A stretch of DNA of 64,000 nucleotides from an uncultured Oscillibacter sp. (GCA_910584995.1 CAJUDW010000011.1:1-64000); one strand, 5' to 3'. Shown: positions 35,637-44,846, counted from the first letter of the stretch. A program made the numbers and translations. Notes: generated from the letters alone by a model not told the origin.

Positions 35637-35897
35637 ATGGACGTTTGGAAAGAAATGTACCTCTCCCTCATGCGTGATACGGAAAAAACCATCAGAACCT
35701 TGGAAGACATCAAAACCGTCTACCAAAAAGCATCCTTGGAGGATCTGGAAAACACCCTCCCTGGCTGTGCAGAAATATCCAAGATCTACTTTGCCACTAT
35801 GCAGTTCCTTTCCCTCTACCTGATCACCGCACAGCAGAAGTGCGAAAACATCTACATCACTTACGGTGAACCGTCCGAAGACGGAGACGAAACCTAA
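35637..35897 (+). CDS. Small hypothetical protein divergent from the Xre pair
   Basis: An 86-residue, mostly helical acidic protein (M-D-V-W-K-E-M-Y-L-S-L-M-R-D-T-E-K-T ... E-D-G-D-E-T at the end). It has no signal peptide or clear membrane segment and matches no family I recognise. The ATG follows GAGGAGA and a strong promoter, so it is probably real. Its place beside two regulators suggests it is their target or a partner, as in small phage-derived modules; that is inference. Confidence 0.65.
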   Translation: MDVWKEMYLSLMRDTEKTIRTLEDIKTVYQKASLEDLENTLPGCAEISKIYFATMQFLSLYLITAQQKCENIYITYGEPSEDGDET

Positions 35898-35924
35898 TCC
35901 CGTCCGGACAAGTCCGGACAATAG

Positions 35925-35958
35925 AAAATCCTCCGGGGTTGATTCCCCGGAGGATTTT
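35925..35958. terminator. Bidirectional terminator between the small gene and rny
   Basis: Perfect 14-bp stem AAAATCCTCCGGGG / CCCCGGAGGATTTT with a 6-base loop. Just before it, 35901-35920 holds two copies of GTCCGGACA, each containing the palindrome TCCGGA. Confidence 0.85.
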
Positions 35959-35971
35959 CCTTCCTTCTATA

Positions 35972-37516
35972 TTACTTTGCGTATTCCACAACCTTGGTCT
36001 CACGCAGGACGTGGACCTTGATTTGGCCAGGGTATTCCATCTCGTCCTCTATCCGCTTCGCCAGATCCCGGGCCAGAATCACCATCTGGTCCTCGCTGAC
36101 CTGTTCCGGCTTCACCATGACCCGGACCTCCCGGCCCGCCTGGATGGCAAACGCCTTGTCTACTCCCGGATAGGTTCCCGTGATGGTTTCCAGCTGCTCC
36201 AGCCGCTTGATGTAGTTCTCCAGGTTCTCGCGGCGGGCGCCGGGCCGGGCGGCGGAAATGGCGTCCGCCGCCTGCACCAGGCAGGCGATAATCGTCCGGG
36301 GCTCCACGTCGTTGTGGTGGGCCTCAATGGCGTGGACAATCTCGTCCCGCTCCCGGTACTTCCGGGCAAACTCCACGCCAAGGGAGACGTGGGTGCCCTC
36401 CATCTCGTGATCCACCGATTTGCCCAAATCGTGCAGCAGCCCCGCCCGCTTGGCGGTCACCACGTCGGCCCCCACCTCTGCGGCCATCATGCCCGCAATG
36501 TGGCTGACTTCAATGGAGTGGCGCAGGACGTTCTGCCCGTAGCTGGTGCGGTAGTGGAGGCGGCCCAGCATCTTCATCAGTTCCGGGTGCAGGTTCCGCA
36601 CGCCGCATTCAAACACGGCCCGCTCCCCCTCGGATTTGATGGTGGCGTCCACCTCCCGGCGGGCCTTCTCCACCATCTCCTCAATGTGGGTGGGGTGAAT
36701 CCGGCCGTCGGCAATCAGCTTCTCCAGCGCCAGACGGGCAATCTCCCGCCGCACCGGCTCAAAGCAGGAAACGGTAATGGCCTCGGGGGTGTCGTCAATG
36801 ATCAGATCCACGCCCGTCAGCGTTTCAATGGTGCGGATGTTGCGGCCCTCCCGGCCAATGATGCGGCCCTTCATCTCGTCATTGGGCAGGGGAACCACAC
36901 TGACGGTCATTTCGGCCACCTGATCGGAGGCGCACCGCTGGATGGCCTGGGCAACAATTTCCCGGGCCTTGGCGTCGCACTCCTCTTTCATGCGAGACTC
37001 CACTTCCTTGATCTTCATGGCCGTCTCGTGGGTTACTTCGGACTCCACCTGGTCAATAAGGTACTGCTTCGCTTCGTCGGCGGTGAAGCCGGAGATGCGC
37101 TCCAGCATCTCCGTGTGGCTGCGCTTGATCGCTTGAATCTCCTCGCACTCCCGGTCTACAGCCGCGTGCTTCTGGGCCAGAGAATCCTCTTTCTTCTCTA
37201 TGGCCTCCATCTTACGATCCAGGTTTTCTTCCTTCTGCTGCAGCCGGTTTTCCTGCCGTTGCAGGTCTGCGCGGCGGGACTTCTCTTCCTTCTCATACTC
37301 GCTGCGGTTTTTCAAAATCTCTTCCTTGGCTTCCAACAGGGCTTCCTTTTTCTTGGTCTCTGCGCTCTTAATGGCCTCGTTGATAATGCGCTTTCCCTCT
37401 TCTTCAGCGCTTGAGATTTCCTTCTCGGAGACTTGTTTCCGATAGCGAATACCGAGAGGGAAACAGATGACGCCGCCGATAACCAGCCCGATAAGGCCGG
37501 CGATGACGTATTCCAT
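35972..37516 (-). CDS. rny: Ribonuclease Y
   Basis: A 514-residue membrane-anchored endoribonuclease that starts mRNA decay in Firmicutes. N-terminal transmembrane helix (M-E-Y-V-I-A-G-L-I-G-L-V-I-G-G-V-I-C), a long coiled coil (about 25-190, E/K/R-rich), a KH domain (G-R-I-I-G-R-E-G-R-N-I-R near 215) and an HD domain with the metal pair in L-L-H-D-L-G-K-S-V-D near 365. The length is normal. A minus-strand promoter is at 37606-37635. Confidence 0.96.
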   Translation of the reverse strand: MEYVIAGLIGLVIGGVICFPLGIRYRKQVSEKEISSAEEEGKRIINEAIKSAETKKKEALLEAKEEILKNRSEYEKEEKSRRADLQRQENRLQQKEENLDRKMEAIEKKEDSLAQKHAAVDRECEEIQAIKRSHTEMLERISGFTADEAKQYLIDQVESEVTHETAMKIKEVESRMKEECDAKAREIVAQAIQRCASDQVAEMTVSVVPLPNDEMKGRIIGREGRNIRTIETLTGVDLIIDDTPEAITVSCFEPVRREIARLALEKLIADGRIHPTHIEEMVEKARREVDATIKSEGERAVFECGVRNLHPELMKMLGRLHYRTSYGQNVLRHSIEVSHIAGMMAAEVGADVVTAKRAGLLHDLGKSVDHEMEGTHVSLGVEFARKYRERDEIVHAIEAHHNDVEPRTIIACLVQAADAISAARPGARRENLENYIKRLEQLETITGTYPGVDKAFAIQAGREVRVMVKPEQVSEDQMVILARDLAKRIEDEMEYPGQIKVHVLRETKVVEYAK

Positions 37517-37605
37517 CCCTTAGTTTCCTCCTACTTGATATTCGGTATTGCTGGAAGTAACGACCGGGCGCGCCCCTAACCGCGCACCGACAATTATCCT
37601 TTTCT

Positions 37606-37635
37606 AGTTTAATCATTCAGCGGGCCGCTGTCAAG
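37606..37635 (-). promoter_or_regulatory. Predicted promoter of rny
   Basis: On the minus strand TTGACA (37630-37635), 18-base spacer, TAAACT (37606-37611), 89 bases before the ATG. Confidence 0.55.
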
Positions 37636-37710
37636 GCAAAACCGTTAAATATATTTGTTACTCTGCAAAATTTTTTCCAGGAAATCAGAGGAAACCCCTC
37701 AGGAGGGTGA

Positions 37711-38451
37711 TCAGGTGTTGATATAGGCGGCAGCGGCGTAGCCCACGTAGTCCCCGTAGTGGACCACATACCATCCCTGCCACTCGCCGTAGACGGTCAC
37801 GGAGGCGCCGTTAGGCATATTGGCCAGTATGGTGCCGCTGGAGGAGGGATAGCTGCGGAGGTTCAGGGTGCCGTAGCTGACGGAGACAGTGCCCTGGACC
37901 GGGTCCATGGGGTAGATGAAGGGCAGGCCGAAGTACCGGGTCAGGGCCCGGGCCAGCTGCTGGGCGATGTCATTCCAGTGGCCTTCCAGCCAGACAGCGT
38001 CGGCGTAGTTGTCGTGGTAGCCGATCTCTACCAGCACCGCCGGGGCCTTGGAACGGGCCACCTCCCCCAGGGTAGTGGTAGCCCGGGTGGTCACCTTGTT
38101 GGGCAGGGGGTAGATTTTCCGCAGTTCCTCGGCAATCAGTTCCGCACCCCGCTGGCCCTGGGCGCTGCCGGGGTAGTAAAAGGCGATGATGCCCCGGGTT
38201 TCCCCGTAATTCCCCGCCCCGGAGGCGTTGGAGTGGAGGGCCAGGTAGAAGTCGTAATCCCCGGCGTTGGCCTCCCGGATAGAACTGGCGGCAGTCATCT
38301 CCGGCCGGTTCCGCTTGTAGCGGATACCGTTGGAGACCAGGTAGGGCACCAGGGCGTCTGCCAACTGGTTCATGTGGTACTCCTCCGAGCCGCTGCCGGT
38401 GACGTATTGGTTCCATTCTTGTGTGCTCGGGCTTAAATAAATAATAGGCAT
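37711..38451 (-). CDS. N-acetylmuramoyl-L-alanine amidase with C-terminal SH3 domain
   Basis: A 246-residue cell-wall hydrolase, Amidase_3-like, cutting the bond between MurNAc and L-Ala. The second zinc His is in A-L-H-S-N-A-S-G and the catalytic Glu in V-L-V-E-I-G-Y-H-D-N; the N-terminus reads Y-L-S-P-S-T-Q-E-W-N-Q-Y instead of the common D-P-G-H-G-G. The last 65 residues (G-T-V-S-V-S-Y-G-T-L-N-L-R-S-Y-P-S-S ... W-Y-V-V-H-Y-G-D-Y-V-G-Y-A) form a bacterial SH3 domain for wall binding. No signal peptide is seen, so it may be released with the spore or by a special route. ATG at 38451 follows AAGGAGG. Confidence 0.88.
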   Translation of the reverse strand: MPIIYLSPSTQEWNQYVTGSGSEEYHMNQLADALVPYLVSNGIRYKRNRPEMTAASSIREANAGDYDFYLALHSNASGAGNYGETRGIIAFYYPGSAQGQRGAELIAEELRKIYPLPNKVTTRATTTLGEVARSKAPAVLVEIGYHDNYADAVWLEGHWNDIAQQLARALTRYFGLPFIYPMDPVQGTVSVSYGTLNLRSYPSSSGTILANMPNGASVTVYGEWQGWYVVHYGDYVGYAAAAYINT

Positions 38452-38794
38452 GGCAAATCCTCCTTCAATACACCAAAACCCGCCCAGTCTCCCCAAAAGG
38501 CGCGCCCCAGGCGGGCCATGACACCTTTTTCCATTTATATGGCCCCACCGCCGGAAATGTTCCCGGAAAGGCCGCCCCGCTGCTGCCAGAAGGCCAGAAA
38601 GGGCCGCCCCTCCATCCAAACCCGCCGGAGCCGGGTTTCCGGTAAGCGGTATACAGGCGGATTTCCCATCACCCAGACTGTATCTGGCGTTTTCCCGCAA
38701 ACTGTGATACAATGCTCAGCAGGAATCACCGGGGGGCTTCCCCCGTTCCGAAACATCCGATGGAAAATGGTTTCACTCTGGAAAGGAGTCTGAC
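38452..38794. other. Intergenic region between divergent amidase and methyltransferase genes
   Basis: 343 bases. A plus-strand -10 (TACAAT, 38708-38713) lies 82 bases before the methyltransferase ATG, with a poor -35 at the normal distance. Otherwise GC-rich with no gene or clear RNA fold. Confidence 0.5.
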
Positions 38795-40018
38795 ATGAAG
38801 GGCCAACGAATCTACCCCAGATACACCGTCACACCCAAGGCTGAGGCCGCCCTCCTCCGGGGCCACCCCTGGGTGTACGGTGAAGAGATCCTGTCTGCGG
38901 AGGGGACGGCGGAAAATGGCGGCCTGGTGGATATTGTGGGAAAACGGGGGCAGTATCTGGGCACAGGGCTTCTGTCGGAGGCGTCGAAAATCCGGATCCG
39001 GCTGCTGTCCCGGAACGCCAACGACCGCTTTGACGCGGCCTTCTGGCGGCGGAAGCTTCAGTGGGCCTGGGAGTACCGGAAAGCTGTAATGGCCCCGGCG
39101 GATCTGGACGCCTGCCGGGTCATCTTCGGGGAGGCGGACGCCTTCCCCGGGCTGACAGTGGATAAGTTCCACGACCTGCTGTCCGTCCAAGTGCTCTCCT
39201 ATGGCCTGGAGCGGCTGAAGGGCCTGCTGCTGCCGGCCTTGGTGGAGATCCTCCGGCAGGACGGCCAGGAAATCCGGGGCGTCTACCAGCGGAACGACGC
39301 CGCCCTCCGGGAAAAGGAGGGGCTGGAACTCTGCAAGGGCTGGTTCCCCCTGCCTGGGGAACCGGTGCCGGAATCCCCGGTTGTGGAAATCACCGAAAAC
39401 GGCATCAAATATCTAGTAGATGTGGAGAACGGCCAGAAGACCGGCTTCTTTCTGGATCAGAAATACAACCGCCGGGCCGTTGCCCGGCTGGCCCATGGGC
39501 GGACGGTGCTGGACTGCTTCACCCACACCGGCTCCTTCGCTCTAAACGCCGCCAAAGGCGGGGCCGCCCGGGTCATCGCCGTGGACGTATCTGCATCAGC
39601 CGTGGAGATGGCCCGGGCCAACGCTGCCCGGAACGGGCTGGAGGACGTGGTGGAGTGCGTGGCGGCCAACGTCTTTGACCTGCTGCCCAGCCTGGAAAAG
39701 GGGAAGTATGACTTCATCATCCTGGATCCGCCTGCCTTTACGAAATCCCGGCAGACGGTGGAGAACGCCATGGCAGGCTACAAAGAGATCAACTACCGGG
39801 CCATGAAGCTGTTGCCCCGGGGCGGCCTGCTGGCCACCTGCTCCTGCTCCCACTTCGCCACAGAGGAGAAATTCACCGCCATGCTCCGGCAGGCCGCCCT
39901 GGATGCCGGCGTCCAACTGCGGCAGATCCAGGCCCGCCAGCAGGCCCAGGATCACCCCATCCTCTGGGGGGTGGAGGAAACCAACTATCTGAAATTCTAC
40001 CTGTTCCAGGTGGTTTAA
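38795..40018 (+). CDS. rlmI: RlmI-type 23S rRNA (cytosine-C5)-methyltransferase
   Basis: A 407-residue COG1092 enzyme: N-terminal PUA-like domain (G-H-P-W-V-Y-G-E-E-I near 27), a central domain (F-G-E-A-D-A-F-P-G-L-T-V-D) and a Rossmann domain with motif I V-L-D-C-F-T-H-T-G-S-F-A-L-N-A-A, V-D-V-S-A-S-A, and D-F-I-I-L-D-P-P-A-F-T-K-S. In E. coli RlmI methylates C1962 of 23S rRNA; the position in this organism is inferred. The ATG at 38795 follows AAAGGAG. Confidence 0.9.
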   Translation: MKGQRIYPRYTVTPKAEAALLRGHPWVYGEEILSAEGTAENGGLVDIVGKRGQYLGTGLLSEASKIRIRLLSRNANDRFDAAFWRRKLQWAWEYRKAVMAPADLDACRVIFGEADAFPGLTVDKFHDLLSVQVLSYGLERLKGLLLPALVEILRQDGQEIRGVYQRNDAALREKEGLELCKGWFPLPGEPVPESPVVEITENGIKYLVDVENGQKTGFFLDQKYNRRAVARLAHGRTVLDCFTHTGSFALNAAKGGAARVIAVDVSASAVEMARANAARNGLEDVVECVAANVFDLLPSLEKGKYDFIILDPPAFTKSRQTVENAMAGYKEINYRAMKLLPRGGLLATCSCSHFATEEKFTAMLRQAALDAGVQLRQIQARQQAQDHPILWGVEETNYLKFYLFQVV

Positions 40019-40030
40019 GGCTCCGCACGC

Positions 40031-40079
40031 AAAAATTCCCCACCTTACCAAGTTTTCTTGATAAGGTGGGAATCCTTTT
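40031..40079 (+). terminator. Terminator after the RlmI-type gene
   Basis: Long stem TTCCCCACCTTACCAAG / CTTGATAAGGTGGGAA (one mismatch) with loop TTTT, then CCTTTTG. It starts 18 bases after the stop. Confidence 0.8.
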
Positions 40080-40543
40080 GCCTGCCAAGTATTCCTGTTT
40101 TGGGAAAAATTTGCTTCCGGAAAAAACTTCTGCTGCTTGCCACCATGCAAAGCTTACCGTGACGGTAAGAACCTGTGTTCACCGGCGGAGGATGCCGGCC
40201 TCTCCCCTGCTCAGTGATTTTGTACGATTTCCGCGGCGGCCTTTCGGATCGGCCTCACAGCAAACACCTACGGAACCTTCCCCCTGCAGCTGTCCGGGAA
40301 TCCCATATACCGTGCTTCCGTTCACCTGGGGAAAATAACCCCTGATTTCCTTTGCCGGCTTGTATCCATGATACTCATGGCGTGAGGGAACGTTCAACGC
40401 ACACATTTCAAAAATTCCGCGCTTTAGCCCCCATGGTGCAGCCTCTTTTTCAACATGCACAAAGGGGCGGAAGGGCTTGCGGGAGAGGGGATCCCGGCAA
40501 TTTACGATACCCCAAGGATATCCGGCGTCAGGCGCAGGACTGC
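40080..40543. other. 464-base stretch with no assigned gene
   Basis: No frame here has a good ribosome site. A minus-strand frame (40179-40628) reads E-I-R-G-Y-F-P-Q-V-N-G-S-T-V-Y-G-I-P-G-Q-L-Q-G-E, which looks protein-like but runs through the terminator at its start. A hairpin CTTACCG / CGGTAAG is at 40153-40169. It may be a decayed gene or an RNA. Confidence 0.4.
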
Positions 40544-40579
40544 AAATCCCCCGGACGGCTTTCGCCGTCCGGGGGATTT
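40544..40579 (-). terminator. Terminator of the MFP-ABC-SLH operon
   Basis: Perfect 16-bp stem AAATCCCCCGGACGGC / GCCGTCCGGGGGATTT with loop TTTC or GAAA, 29 bases after the SLH stop. Confidence 0.8.
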
Positions 40580-40608
40580 CTTCTTTGCGGCGTTTCCGGA
40601 GCCTTCCC

Positions 40609-42876
40609 TCAGGAGTGGCCCACCTCAATGATCCGCACCGCGCCGTTGTGGATGTAGAGATTGCAGGAGGGCGCGTAAGCGTGGGCCTCCTCCAGGGTCA
40701 TCCAGCTTTGGGTATCCCGGTTGTAGCAGATGATATCGGGGGCAATCAGATAGCTGCGGCCTCCGGTCACCACCGTGTTCTTGCCGGTCCAGGAGGTATT
40801 GGGCACGTTTTTCACCTCCATCAGCCGCACCAAGGCGGCAATATGGACGTTGGAGCCGGTTCCGGTCAGGGAGATACCGATGTACTCGCCGCTGCTGACG
40901 GTATAGCCGGTCTCGTAGGGCCCCATGGACTTGCTGCCCATATCCAGGGCGACAGTCCGGTTTTTACCCCACTGACTGCTGGTATTGCCATTCTCGTCTG
41001 TCACAGGCTCATCCGGGAATGTACTGACAGCACGGCCATAGTAGAACACGCTGCCCACTGTGGATCCGATAACTACCAGATCCACCTGATCTTTCCAGTT
41101 AGTCCGGGCGTAGCTGATCTGGGCAGAGGGAATCGTGGCGCTGGTCAGCTGGCTGAGGCTGACGGCCTCCGCGCCGTTGCTGGTCACCTGGAAAATCATG
41201 ACATTGCTGGCAAGGCTCTTGCTGCCAAGCTTCCGGGCCGTCACATCCAGGTTCCCCTGGCCGCTGCTGCTGAGGCGGCTGATAGCCAGGGCCCCCTGCT
41301 TCGTGGAGCCAACCCGCACCAGCTGGCCCTCCAGGCCCTCTACGGAGCCCTGGGTGTTCAGCGTGCCGCTGACGGAAATGCCGCACAGCAGTTCCACCGT
41401 GGCACTGCCCTGGGAGATGCTCCGCACAATGCCCACCACGTTGTTGGACACCACGTCGCCCTTGGCCTCGAACACGGCGGCCACCTGATTATCCTCCGTC
41501 AGGAGGAGGGTGATCTGGTCGCCGGGCTTGAACTTGGCGATCCCATCCCGGGCGGTAGGCAGCACCGGGAAATCGTGGCCCAGGACCTTGATGGTCTCCG
41601 GCTCGCTGGGATTGGGCGTGCAGCTTTCATAGAAGCCGGTGATACGGGTGTCGCACACCCGGACGGAATTAGTGGCCGGGGAATAGGTGGCCACGTCGTA
41701 GCGGCGCATATCCTTGCCGTTGGCCGGCGCGCCGTTCTTGTAGATCTTGTAGTTTGTGCTGCCGTGGACCAGATCTGCAAAACCTGCCGTGGACTCGTTC
41801 TGATAGATCACCACCGCAGAACTGGAAGCGGAGCCGCCGCCTACGAAGATGTAATCCACACCGCCGCCGGTGTTGAGATACAGCGTGACAGAGGTGCCCG
41901 CGCTGACCCAGGAGAAGATCTTGCTCCAGGCGTCCTCCTCGCCGTTCCGGTAGGCCTTGGTGTCACCGGTGACGCTGTAGGACGCGCCGGTGATATCCAC
42001 AATCTGGTTGGCCTTGGCGGTGGCTACCGTGATGGTGATGCTCGCCCCCAGGGAATCCGGCACGAAGGTAAGGGCTTTGCCGTTCTTATCCAGCGCCAAG
42101 GTGCCCCGGTAGCCGTTCAGGGCGCCGTTGGAGACCTTGCCGGAGGCAATCTGGTAGGTCTGGGTGCCGGAGGCCAGCTGGAGGGAGGTCTCCCGGCCGT
42201 CGGGCCCCATGGCGGAGGAGGTCACCAGCACCTGGTTCTCCAGTTCCGTGACCCCGATGGAGGAGAGGTAGCTGCCGCCCTTCTCCGTGTCGGCCCGGAG
42301 GAGGTTCAAAAACAGTTTCGCCGCCTCGCCCCGGGTCAGGGGCGTGGTCCCATTACCGGCGATGCCGTCGGTGAGGCCGATGGTCTTCCCCACGGCCATG
42401 TAGCTGTCCGGCCAAACGCCGCCGATATTCTCGTCCTTATAGCCCAGCAGCCGCAGCAGGATGGTGACCGCCTGCCCCACGGTAACGGTCCTGTCGGGAT
42501 AGAATTTCCCGTCAGGATAGCCGGAGATAATCTTCTTCCCCTTGGCCGCCAGATTGATGAACCCGGAGGCCCAGTGGGAGGGCTTCACGTCCGGGAACAC
42601 CGTCACGGTGCTGAACTGGCCCAATTCGCTGTCGGCGTTCATGGCGTAGACCGCCATTTTGCAGAACTGCGCCCGGTTTAGGGCGGCAGTGGGCCGGAAG
42701 GTTTTGGCGTCATAGCCGTCCAGCACCCCCATCAGCCGCAGGGCTTCCACCGCCATGATGGTATCCTGGTCGCTGATATCGGAGAAGCGGGCCGCGCTCT
42801 CCGCGCCTGCCGGCAGCGTCAGCATGGATACCGCCATGCACACCGCCAGCAGGAAACTGCCAAGTCTTTTCTTCAT
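40609..42876 (-). CDS. Secreted S-layer-homology (SLH) protein, last gene of an exporter operon
   Basis: A 755-residue surface protein. The N-terminal signal peptide is M-K-K-R-L-G-S-F-L-L-A-V-C-M-A-V-S-M-L ending A-G-A-E. Residues about 30-200 hold three SLH repeats (F-S-D-I-S-D, V-F-P-D-V-K-P-S-H-W-A, V-W-P-D-S-Y-M), which bind the wall polymer. The remaining 550 residues are beta-rich repeats with Gly/Ser/Thr and no family I can name. Fifteen bases after the ABC permease gene, in an operon with its ATPase and membrane-fusion protein, so it may be the surface end of that system. Confidence 0.88.
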   Translation of the reverse strand: MKKRLGSFLLAVCMAVSMLTLPAGAESAARFSDISDQDTIMAVEALRLMGVLDGYDAKTFRPTAALNRAQFCKMAVYAMNADSELGQFSTVTVFPDVKPSHWASGFINLAAKGKKIISGYPDGKFYPDRTVTVGQAVTILLRLLGYKDENIGGVWPDSYMAVGKTIGLTDGIAGNGTTPLTRGEAAKLFLNLLRADTEKGGSYLSSIGVTELENQVLVTSSAMGPDGRETSLQLASGTQTYQIASGKVSNGALNGYRGTLALDKNGKALTFVPDSLGASITITVATAKANQIVDITGASYSVTGDTKAYRNGEEDAWSKIFSWVSAGTSVTLYLNTGGGVDYIFVGGGSASSSAVVIYQNESTAGFADLVHGSTNYKIYKNGAPANGKDMRRYDVATYSPATNSVRVCDTRITGFYESCTPNPSEPETIKVLGHDFPVLPTARDGIAKFKPGDQITLLLTEDNQVAAVFEAKGDVVSNNVVGIVRSISQGSATVELLCGISVSGTLNTQGSVEGLEGQLVRVGSTKQGALAISRLSSSGQGNLDVTARKLGSKSLASNVMIFQVTSNGAEAVSLSQLTSATIPSAQISYARTNWKDQVDLVVIGSTVGSVFYYGRAVSTFPDEPVTDENGNTSSQWGKNRTVALDMGSKSMGPYETGYTVSSGEYIGISLTGTGSNVHIAALVRLMEVKNVPNTSWTGKNTVVTGGRSYLIAPDIICYNRDTQSWMTLEEAHAYAPSCNLYIHNGAVRIIEVGHS

Positions 42877-42890
42877 CTTCTCTCTCCTCC

Positions 42891-44144
42891 TTATTCCGCC
42901 CGCAGGGCCTCCACCGGCTGGAGGTTCGAGGCCTTCGCCGCCGGATAGATGCCAAAAATAATACCCAGGGCCACCGACAGCGAAAACGCCGCCGCAGTGA
43001 TCCAGACCGCAGGATAGATGGTCATATGGAACATCAGCTGTCCCACCGCGAAGCTGCCTGCGGTCCCCAGCAGGATGCCGATGATGCCGCCGATGCCGCA
43101 GAGCATGGCCGCCTCAATGAGGAATTGGGCCACAATACTGCTGCGCTGTGCGCCGATGGCACGGCGGATGCCGATTTCCCTGGTCCGCTCCGTCACTGTC
43201 ACCAGCATGATATTCATGATGCCGATACCGCCTACCAGCAGGGAGATGGCGGCGATGCCGCCCAGGATGAGGCTGATCATGCCCATCTGCTCTGTCATGT
43301 ACTCCTGCCACTGGCCTGCGGATTGGACGTTATAGCCTCCGGTGCGCGTATCCACCACACCCTCCAGGTAGCCCCGGATGAGGGGGATAACCTCTTTGGG
43401 CTGGAGATCGTCCTTGATTTTCACATAAAACTCGCTGGGGGCCTCGCCGCCCAACACCCGCCGGGCGGTGTAGGGCAGGATAATCAGGTTATCCATCTGG
43501 CTGGAACTGGGATCCTTGAAGCGGGGGGCGTAGACCCCCACCACCTCAAAATTCTGGCCGTTCATCTGCACAACCTTGCCAACGGGCTCGGAGGAGCCGA
43601 AGAACACCTGGGCCGCCTGATAACCCATGACGCAGACCTGGTTGTAATTCTCCATGTCCAGCACCGCCAGATCCCGCCCCTTGAGAATCGTGAGATTGTT
43701 GCAGGTACTGTATTGATCGCTGGCGTAGCAGAGCTCCGGGGGCCTATCCCCCACGAGATTATTGTTCTCGTCCCAGTAGTAGTTGTTCATATTGTCGGTG
43801 TTCTTGGTACCGTACACTACCGTGGCCCTGCACCAGTCCTGGGGCGTAATGCCCACCACCTTGTCGGGAATGCTGTTGCAGAAATTGTAGAGGCCCGGGA
43901 AATAGTCCGGGGAGAGGTTGTTCCCCTCCTCGTCGTACATGCCGCCATAGATACTGACGTTCACCAGGTTGCTGCCCATGGCGGAGTACTGCTCCATGGT
44001 CTTCTCCGTGTAGCCGTTGATGGAGGAGACGATGGTCATAACGGCGGCGATGCCGATAATGACGCCCAGCATGGTCAGGGCGGACCGGCCCTTCTTGCCC
44101 CAGATGGATTTCCAGGCCATTTTGACGGCCTGCCGGATATTCAC
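42891..44144 (-). CDS. MacB-type ABC transporter permease (FtsX family)
   Basis: A 417-residue membrane protein: one N-terminal helix (K-S-A-L-T-M-L-G-V-I-I-G-I-A-A-V-M region near 20), a large extracellular MacB_PCD domain (about 45-285) and three C-terminal helices with G-G-I-G-I-M-N-I-M-L-V-T-V-T-E-R-T-R-E-I-G-I-R-R-A, the FtsX signature. It works with the ATPase gene that overlaps its start and the membrane-fusion gene upstream. Such systems expel peptides, drugs or lipids, or signal mechanically. Confidence 0.94.
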   Translation of the reverse strand: MNIRQAVKMAWKSIWGKKGRSALTMLGVIIGIAAVMTIVSSINGYTEKTMEQYSAMGSNLVNVSIYGGMYDEEGNNLSPDYFPGLYNFCNSIPDKVVGITPQDWCRATVVYGTKNTDNMNNYYWDENNNLVGDRPPELCYASDQYSTCNNLTILKGRDLAVLDMENYNQVCVMGYQAAQVFFGSSEPVGKVVQMNGQNFEVVGVYAPRFKDPSSSQMDNLIILPYTARRVLGGEAPSEFYVKIKDDLQPKEVIPLIRGYLEGVVDTRTGGYNVQSAGQWQEYMTEQMGMISLILGGIAAISLLVGGIGIMNIMLVTVTERTREIGIRRAIGAQRSSIVAQFLIEAAMLCGIGGIIGILLGTAGSFAVGQLMFHMTIYPAVWITAAAFSLSVALGIIFGIYPAAKASNLQPVEALRAE

Positions 44145-44842
44145 AGCCAGTCCACCTCCTGTTCGCAGTCCTCAATGATCTTGCCGTCCGCCAGGCGGAC
44201 TACCCGCCGGGCCGTGGCGGCAATCCCGTTGTCGTGGGTGATGAGGATAACGGTAGTACCCTCCCGGTTCAGCTGCTGGAGGAACTCCAGCACCTCGTGG
44301 CCGGTGCGGGAATCCAGTGCGCCGGTGGGCTCGTCGGCCATGATAATGGGGGGCCGGGTGGCAATGGCCCTGGCGATAGCCACCCGCTGCTGCTGGCCGC
44401 CGGACATCTCCGTAGGCCGGTGCTTCACCCGCCCGGAGAGGCCCACCCGCTCCAGGGCGTCCATGGCCATATCGTAGCGGTCATCAGCGTTGATGCCCTG
44501 GTAAATCAGGGGCAATTCCACATTTTCCAGAACTGTGAGGCTTTGAATCAGGTTGTACTGCTGAAAAATAAACCCAATCTCCTTGTTCCGGATGCGGGAC
44601 AACTCCTTGTCGGTGAGTTCCCGGACGTCCGTACCCTCCAGAAGGTAGTCCCCCCTGGTGGGTACGTCCAGGCAGCCCAGCACGTTCATCATGGTGGACT
44701 TGCCGGAGCCGGACTGGCCCACAATGGCCACAAACTCCCCCAAATCCACCTTGAGGGACACCCCGTCCAAAGCCCGGACCTCGCTCTCCAGGCCCTCGCC
44801 GTAGATCTTATAGACGTCCCGCAGTTCAATCAAGCGCGCCAT
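44141..44842 (-). CDS. MacB/LolD-type ABC transporter ATPase
   Basis: A 233-residue ABC ATPase: Walker A GQSGSGKST, signature E-M-S-G-G-Q-Q-Q-R-V-A-I-A-R and Walker B P-I-I-M-A-D-E-P-T-G-A-L-D-S. F-I-F-Q-Q-Y-N-L and G-C-L-D-V-P-T-R-G are the forms of the MacB/LolD group. It overlaps the permease ATG by four bases and follows the membrane-fusion gene by four. Confidence 0.95.
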   Translation of the reverse strand: MARLIELRDVYKIYGEGLESEVRALDGVSLKVDLGEFVAIVGQSGSGKSTMMNVLGCLDVPTRGDYLLEGTDVRELTDKELSRIRNKEIGFIFQQYNLIQSLTVLENVELPLIYQGINADDRYDMAMDALERVGLSGRVKHRPTEMSGGQQQRVAIARAIATRPPIIMADEPTGALDSRTGHEVLEFLQQLNREGTTVILITHDNGIAATARRVVRLADGKIIEDCEQEVDWL

Positions 44843-44846
44843 AGCG

